From the NCBI GenBank assembly GCA_946479805.1, contig CAMLHP010000005.1, positions 1-35,241 on the forward strand: 35,241 nt of DNA. The letters are read 5' to 3'. This stretch comes from an uncultured Gemmatimonadota bacterium. Its GTDB lineage: Bacteria; Gemmatimonadota; Gemmatimonadetes; Gemmatimonadales; GWC2-71-9. Position 1 is the stretch's first letter; each line of letters opens with the position of its first letter. The notes beneath the pieces are model-generated. The model worked only from the letters and a program-made list of their open reading frames with translations. It was not told where the DNA came from and searched no databases. Below are positions 31,387 through 35,241 of the stretch, piece after piece. Both the position numbers and the translations under genes were made by a program.

Positions 31387-33002
31387 GAGGCCGCGTCCAG
31401 CAGCTCGAGGTTGGCCCGCGCGAGCTGGTGGGCGGGATTCAGCTCGGTGGCGCGGAGCCACCGCTCGCGCGCACGGCCGGTCTCACGCCGCTTGAAGGCG
31501 ATGTTGCCCAGCTTGAAGTACACGTCGTCGCCGAGGTCCGGCGCCAGCTTGAGTGCGCGCTCATACGCGTCCGACGCGTCGTCGTAGCGGCCCGACCGAT
31601 AGCAGATGTCGGCGAGGTTCTTCCACAGCTGCGGCAGCGCTGGTTCGTCCTCGAGCGCGGCGCGGAGGAGGCGCTCGGCTTCCTCCACGTGGCCACCGGT
31701 TTCCAGCAGAACCGCCAGCGCGTTCTTGAGGATGGCGCTCGACGGGTGTGCCTCCACTCCCGCGCGCGCGGTCTCGCGTGCAGCGTCGGGGTGGTCCGCG
31801 GACGCGTGCGCCAGCGACGCAGCCCAGAACCACATCGCGGGCACCGGCCGCTGCCCCAGCAGTTCGCGCGCCCGCTGCAGCCGTTCGAGCGCCTGGGCGT
31901 AATCTCCCCGCTTCAGCGCGACCACGCCCCAGCCCAGGTGGATCCGCGGTTCGTCCCGGGCCCGTGCCGCCGCGTCGGCGTACGCGGCATCTGCCTCGTC
32001 CAGCCGGTCCAGACGCTCGAGGGCGTAAGCCAGGTTGTGCAGCGCGGCGGGCCTTGGCCCCCCCTTCTCGATCACCTCGCGCAGCGCCTCCACGGCGGCG
32101 GTCCAGCGAGCCTGGCGCAGCGCAATCAGCGCGAGGTGAAATGGCGCGGCGGCCTCGGAGGGACGGAGGTCGGCCACCCGGCGGAATTCGCGTTCGGCCT
32201 CGTCCAGCATTCCGGTGCGGAAGAATGCCACTCCCAGGTTGCGGTGCTCCTCGACCCGGGCGTCAGTGGCGCGTGGCGCCGACGACGCCGTTGACGAACC
32301 AACCCGGTGGGCGAATCCCGCAGTGATCAGGCCAAACAGCGCCTTGCCGGTCTCGAACTCGACCAGGCCCGACTCTTCCATCACTTGCCGCACGTCACGC
32401 GTGCCATCGAGCAGTGGCAGGATCTGGACCTGCGCGGCGCTCAGCGTTACGTCGGACTCCGTCATCCGGTCAGGTTCCACCCGGAACTGGAGATCGAATG
32501 AGGGGATCTTGCGTATGATGAGTTCCCATTCGTCCACCCGGCGAGCCCCTTCCAGCAGCAGGCTCTCCGGGTTGATGGAAACGAGAAAGTCCTCGCGCTC
32601 GGGCCGCACGCCAGCCTCGAAATTGAAGCTGCCGCTGTTCCAGGTGAAAAGGAGATACACGGCCTCCTCGATCTGGACCCGCATGTAGTCTTCCAGTTCC
32701 TGGCGGGAAAGCAGGCCCGCATCCACCAGCAGCTCGCCGATTTTCCTCTCGGGTGACTGCGCCTGAGCGTCTACCGCCCGCTGGAGATCCTCCGCCGCAA
32801 GGCGGCCGCTCCGCACCAGCAAGTCGCCCAGACGGTCGCGCCGGTTGACTATCGAGGCGTATATCAGCCGCCCCTCGTCGAAGTAGATGTAACCGAAGTT
32901 CTGGCGATCGGCGATCGAGAGGCAGCCGGAACGCCGGCCCAGCGTAAGCAGCTGGATGACGTCCGGAAGGCTGGCTTCCTTGAGGCTTCCCTTGATGGCC
33001 AT
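31383..33002 (-). CDS. DUF4388 (PATAN-like) plus TPR regulatory protein
   Basis: About 539 residues. The N-terminus (1-60) is a DUF4388 domain: MAIKGSLKEASLPDVIQLL, SGCLSIADRQNFGYIYFDEG and GRLIYASIVN. A segment with two repeats of 'GDLLVRSGRL...ELLVDAGLLSRQELE' (about 60-110) resembles the N-terminal domain of type II secretion or pilus ATPases. The DUF4388 pattern then resumes as VYLLFTWNSGSFNFEAG. A winged-helix-like region with LPLLDGTRDVRQVMEESGLVEFETGKALFGL (about 200-235) follows, and from about 255 to the end eight or so tetratricopeptide repeats. DUF4388 proteins occur with two-component and MglA or gliding systems in several phyla. The ATG at 33002 shares one base with the upstream stop (TGATG); a GTG three codons earlier is an alternative. 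Confidence 0.8.
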   Translation of the reverse strand: MAIKGSLKEASLPDVIQLLTLGRRSGCLSIADRQNFGYIYFDEGRLIYASIVNRRDRLGDLLVRSGRLAAEDLQRAVDAQAQSPERKIGELLVDAGLLSRQELEDYMRVQIEEAVYLLFTWNSGSFNFEAGVRPEREDFLVSINPESLLLEGARRVDEWELIIRKIPSFDLQFRVEPDRMTESDVTLSAAQVQILPLLDGTRDVRQVMEESGLVEFETGKALFGLITAGFAHRVGSSTASSAPRATDARVEEHRNLGVAFFRTGMLDEAEREFRRVADLRPSEAAAPFHLALIALRQARWTAAVEALREVIEKGGPRPAALHNLAYALERLDRLDEADAAYADAAARARDEPRIHLGWGVVALKRGDYAQALERLQRARELLGQRPVPAMWFWAASLAHASADHPDAARETARAGVEAHPSSAILKNALAVLLETGGHVEEAERLLRAALEDEPALPQLWKNLADICYRSGRYDDASDAYERALKLAPDLGDDVYFKLGNIAFKRRETGRARERWLRATELNPAHQLARANLELLDAAS

Positions 33003-34987
33003 CAGCGCCACTCCTCTATCAGGCGCTGAGACACGTCAGGCCACTCCCACACCATCTTTTCCCGGCTCCGCACCCCGCCTGCCACCAGCGGCGTGACGCC
33101 ATTGGTGCGAGCTGGGGCTGCGCGGCGGACCCCGGCGGACGGAGGCCCGTCCAGTATCTCTCGCGCGAGCGTCGCACTCGGTTCGACTCCACGGGCTTCG
33201 GCCGCCTGAAGCACGCGCTGGACGGTACCCAGCGCGGCCCGGAAGGACTCCGCCGGCCGGCTGCCGACCAATCCGGGAAGCTCGGGGTCCACCTGCTCCA
33301 GCCGGGCAGCGAGATGGCGCTCCGCGACCCGCTGGCGCACGTCGCGATCCGGCAGCGGCAGCTCCACCACGAGCCCGCCCTCGAACCGGGTGAGCAGGCG
33401 TGGCGCCATGCCCGACAGCTCGGCGAGCGGCACGCCAGTGGTGAACACCATCTGCTTCGCCCGGTCATGGAACTCGTTGAAAAGCAGGAACAGCTCCTCC
33501 TGCGAGCGCTCCTTGTCGGCGAGCAGGTGGACATCATCCAGCAGCAGTGCATCAGCCCGGCGCCAGCGTGCCCGCCACCGGGGCACCGCGTCCTGGTCGA
33601 TGGCCGCGATCAGCTCCTCGATGAATTCGTGCGCGCCCACGCATGCGACGACCAGTCCCGACGCCGCGAGCGCATTGCCCACGCCGTGCAGGACATGGGT
33701 CTTGCCGTTGCCACTCGCGGCATGGATCACCAGCGGGTTGTACCGCGTGCCGGGCTCGGCCGCGACCGCGCGTGCCGCCCGGATCGCCACCCGGTTGGCA
33801 GGGCTCTCCAGCAGGTCGTCAAGCAGCCAGTGGGGCGAGGGGGCCGGGGGCGGCTCCAGCCCGCCGCGCGCGCGCTCCAGCAGCGCAGCAGCAGCGTCCA
33901 GCTGGTCCGGATCCCGCAGGGCCTGGTCGCCGGCCAGGTCGGGGGCGACCCGTTCGAGTTCGTCGGCTATCTGCAGCAGTCGGGTCACGTCGGCCTCGAA
34001 GCTGGCCAGCGCACCGTCGGGATCCTGCGGAAGGACGCCGTTGTCAAGCAGCTTCTCGAGCCGCGTGGTACGGAATCCTTCACCACTCCAGCGAAGCACT
34101 GCCTCGGCAACGCGAGAGCGCCATGACTCGACCTGCTGCGTGACCGTGCTCGCGATCTCCTGCAGGAAGTCGGCGAACTCGTCGAGTTCGCCACCTGCAT
34201 CGTCCCCGGCGGCGCCCCTGCTGCCGTCAGCCTCGCCGGCAGCACCGGCCCTGGCGGCCGCGACTTCGGCGATGGCCGCGAGCTCGGCACGAGCCTCGCC
34301 CACGGTGAGCTGACGCCCCGCAGCGGCTTCGGCGGCACCAATCCGGTTGAGCGCCCCGAGCAGTTCACGGACGTTGTCGAGGGGAATCTCTGCTGCCGCC
34401 TCGATCACTCCCGGCGCGAGCGTAAGTCCGCGGCTGTCGGCCTTGCGGCGGAGGATCGCGACCCGGGTTTCGTAGTCCGGCGAGCCGACGTCCACCACCA
34501 GGCCACCGCCAAAGCGGCGCAGAAGCCTGTCGTCCAGCGCCTCGATGTCGGCGGGTGGCCGGTCGCTGGCGAGCACAATCTGTCCGCCGGACGCCTGCAT
34601 GGCGTCCACCACCCGGAGCAGCTCGCTCTGCATCTCACGGCGACGCGAGAGGGCCTGGATGTCGTCCAGCAGGAGCAGGCCAAGTTCCGAGTAACGGCGG
34701 CGGTATGCGTCGCCCTGTCCCGCCTTGATGGCTGCATGGAAGGCCTCGACGAAGTCGTCGAGCGTCAGGTAGCTGACCGCGAGCCCGGGATTGATGGCCA
34801 TCGCGGAGTGGCCGATGGCACTCAGCAGGTGGGTCTTGCCCAGTCCGGGCGCCGCGTAGATGCAGAGCGGGTTGTACACAGCGCCCGGTGACTCGGCCAC
34901 GGCGCGCGCGGCCGTCGCCGCGAGGCGGTTGCCGGAGCCGACAACGAACTCCTCGAACCGGAGCCCCGGATGCAGGGTCGCGTTCAC
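33002..34987 (-). CDS. Tandem DnaA-type AAA+ ATPase without DNA-binding domain
   Basis: 661 residues with two copies of the DnaA domain III ATPase. Copy 1 (about 10-215) opens like DnaA (FEEFVVGSGNRLAATAARAV, NPLCIYAAPGLGKTHLL). It has Walker A GLGKTH (48-53), Walker B LLLLDDIQ (104-111), sensor-1 LASDRPP (139-145) and the Arg-finger region RLLRRF (154-159). Copy 2 (about 385-595) has Walker A GNGKTH (426-431), Walker B LLLDDVH (481-487), TTGVP (516-520) and RLLTRF (530-535). A helical, acidic linker of about 170 residues joins them. The C-terminus (600-661) lacks the DnaA domain IV helix-turn-helix and its DHTTV motif, and DnaA domain I is also absent. It is therefore not a replication initiator. 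The start GTG overlaps the mglA stop (GTGA). Role unknown; an ATP switch partner for MglA or the Che proteins is inference. Confidence 0.85.
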   Translation of the reverse strand: MNATLHPGLRFEEFVVGSGNRLAATAARAVAESPGAVYNPLCIYAAPGLGKTHLLSAIGHSAMAINPGLAVSYLTLDDFVEAFHAAIKAGQGDAYRRRYSELGLLLLDDIQALSRRREMQSELLRVVDAMQASGGQIVLASDRPPADIEALDDRLLRRFGGGLVVDVGSPDYETRVAILRRKADSRGLTLAPGVIEAAAEIPLDNVRELLGALNRIGAAEAAAGRQLTVGEARAELAAIAEVAAARAGAAGEADGSRGAAGDDAGGELDEFADFLQEIASTVTQQVESWRSRVAEAVLRWSGEGFRTTRLEKLLDNGVLPQDPDGALASFEADVTRLLQIADELERVAPDLAGDQALRDPDQLDAAAALLERARGGLEPPPAPSPHWLLDDLLESPANRVAIRAARAVAAEPGTRYNPLVIHAASGNGKTHVLHGVGNALAASGLVVACVGAHEFIEELIAAIDQDAVPRWRARWRRADALLLDDVHLLADKERSQEELFLLFNEFHDRAKQMVFTTGVPLAELSGMAPRLLTRFEGGLVVELPLPDRDVRQRVAERHLAARLEQVDPELPGLVGSRPAESFRAALGTVQRVLQAAEARGVEPSATLAREILDGPPSAGVRRAAPARTNGVTPLVAGGVRSREKMVWEWPDVSQRLIEEWR

Positions 34988-35241
34988 GCCGGCGCTCCCG
35001 CCGCGAGGCGGCGAAGCACCGATTCGGAGATGCCCTTCAGCGTCTCGAAGACGCCGCTCCCGTGGAGCGCATCGGCGCCGAAACTCTGCACATCGCGGAA
35101 GTTCAGCGCCTCGTCGAGGGCGTCGCTGGAGAGGATCAGGTCCGAAGGCAGGTCCTGCTTGTTGTACTGGAGCACCACCGGCAGTTCTCTCACGTCCACG
35201 CCCTGCTCCAGCAGGTTCTCCTGGAGGTTCTGCAGGCTCTC
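34984..35241 (-). CDS. mglA: MglA-type Ras-like GTPase, C-terminal part (cut by window edge)
   Basis: The last 85 residues of a small GTPase; the gene enters from beyond the right edge. Visible segments are ESLQNLQENLLEQG, then the strand and G4 motif LPVVLQYNKQDLP (NKxD specificity for guanine), and the tail with FGADALHGSGVFETLKGIS, matching the MglA C-terminal pattern (the G5-like Ala region before GVFETLK). In Myxococcus and Thermus, MglA sets cell polarity and drives gliding or type IV pilus placement, with MglB as its activator. No MglB is visible here, but it could lie upstream. The stop overlaps the start of the tandem DnaA-like gene by 4 bases. The P-loop is outside the window, so activity cannot be judged. 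Confidence 0.88.
   Translation of the reverse strand, partial: ESLQNLQENLLEQGVDVRELPVVLQYNKQDLPSDLILSSDALDEALNFRDVQSFGADALHGSGVFETLKGISESVLRRLAAGAPA

Noticed and set aside
33002..34987. Replication initiator dnaA and a nearby origin
   Set aside because: Domains I and IV of DnaA are absent, the ATPase is duplicated, and no cluster of DnaA boxes (TTATCCACA-like) or dnaN/gyrB neighbours was seen.
1..35241. CRISPR array, insertion sequence, prophage or other transferred island
   Set aside because: No regularly spaced long repeats, transposase, integrase or phage-like genes were seen. Base composition and gene style are even across the window.

Overview
The window is GC-rich, densely packed bacterial chromosome, read almost entirely from the minus strand. 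Most neighbouring genes overlap by 1, 4 or about 20 bases (ATGA, GTGA or TGATG junctions), so translational coupling is the rule. The gene content suggests a diderm, meso-diaminopimelate-type bacterium, most likely Gemmatimonadota. The reasons are the dcw cluster with MurC directly followed by FtsQ, the many secreted TPR and beta-propeller proteins, an MglA-type GTPase beside DUF4388 and chemotaxis genes, and heptad repeats between genes. The phylum assignment is an inference from style and content, not from a marker gene.

Layout from left to right. (1) 1-365 is the start of asparaginyl-tRNA synthetase, minus strand, cut by the window edge. Back to back with it are the only two plus-strand genes: a beta-propeller lipoprotein candidate and a small secreted or membrane protein (375-1914). 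(2) 1970-7350 holds, on the minus strand, a small membrane protein, recG, ftsY and a large membrane-anchored VWA-like protein. Two intergenic heptad-repeat elements with dyad symmetry lie here. (3) 7412-24022 is a division and cell-wall (dcw) cluster transcribed leftwards: rsmH, ftsL, ftsI (with one PASTA domain), murE, murF, mraY, murD, ftsW, murG, murC, ftsQ, ftsA, ftsZ, then an M23 endopeptidase whose start overlaps the ftsZ stop. No mraZ, murB or ddl is present. (4) 24050-26104 holds tRNA-Asp(GTC), a secreted TPR-type protein and tRNA-Val(TAC), with hairpins between them. (5) 26174-35241 is one continuous leftward gene train: mglA (partial), a protein with two DnaA-type AAA+ ATPase domains, a DUF4388/TPR protein, cheR, cheD, cheB, two cheW genes, a TPR protein, a membrane-anchored gluzincin-type peptidase and a 63-residue membrane protein.

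Region 3 makes the peptidoglycan precursor (MurC-F, MraY, MurG), polymerises and crosslinks it at the septum (FtsW, FtsI), builds the Z ring (FtsA, FtsZ, FtsQ, FtsL) and supplies a wall hydrolase. Region 5 is the most unusual part. It combines a polarity GTPase and a tandem DnaA-like ATPase that lacks the DnaA DNA-binding domain with receptor-modifying chemotaxis enzymes (CheR, CheB, CheD) and two CheW adaptors. No CheA kinase, CheY or receptor is visible. I read it as a candidate undescribed signalling or polarity module.

No rRNA, CRISPR array, insertion sequence, prophage or other transferred DNA was seen. No stretch longer than about 125 bases lacks a gene.
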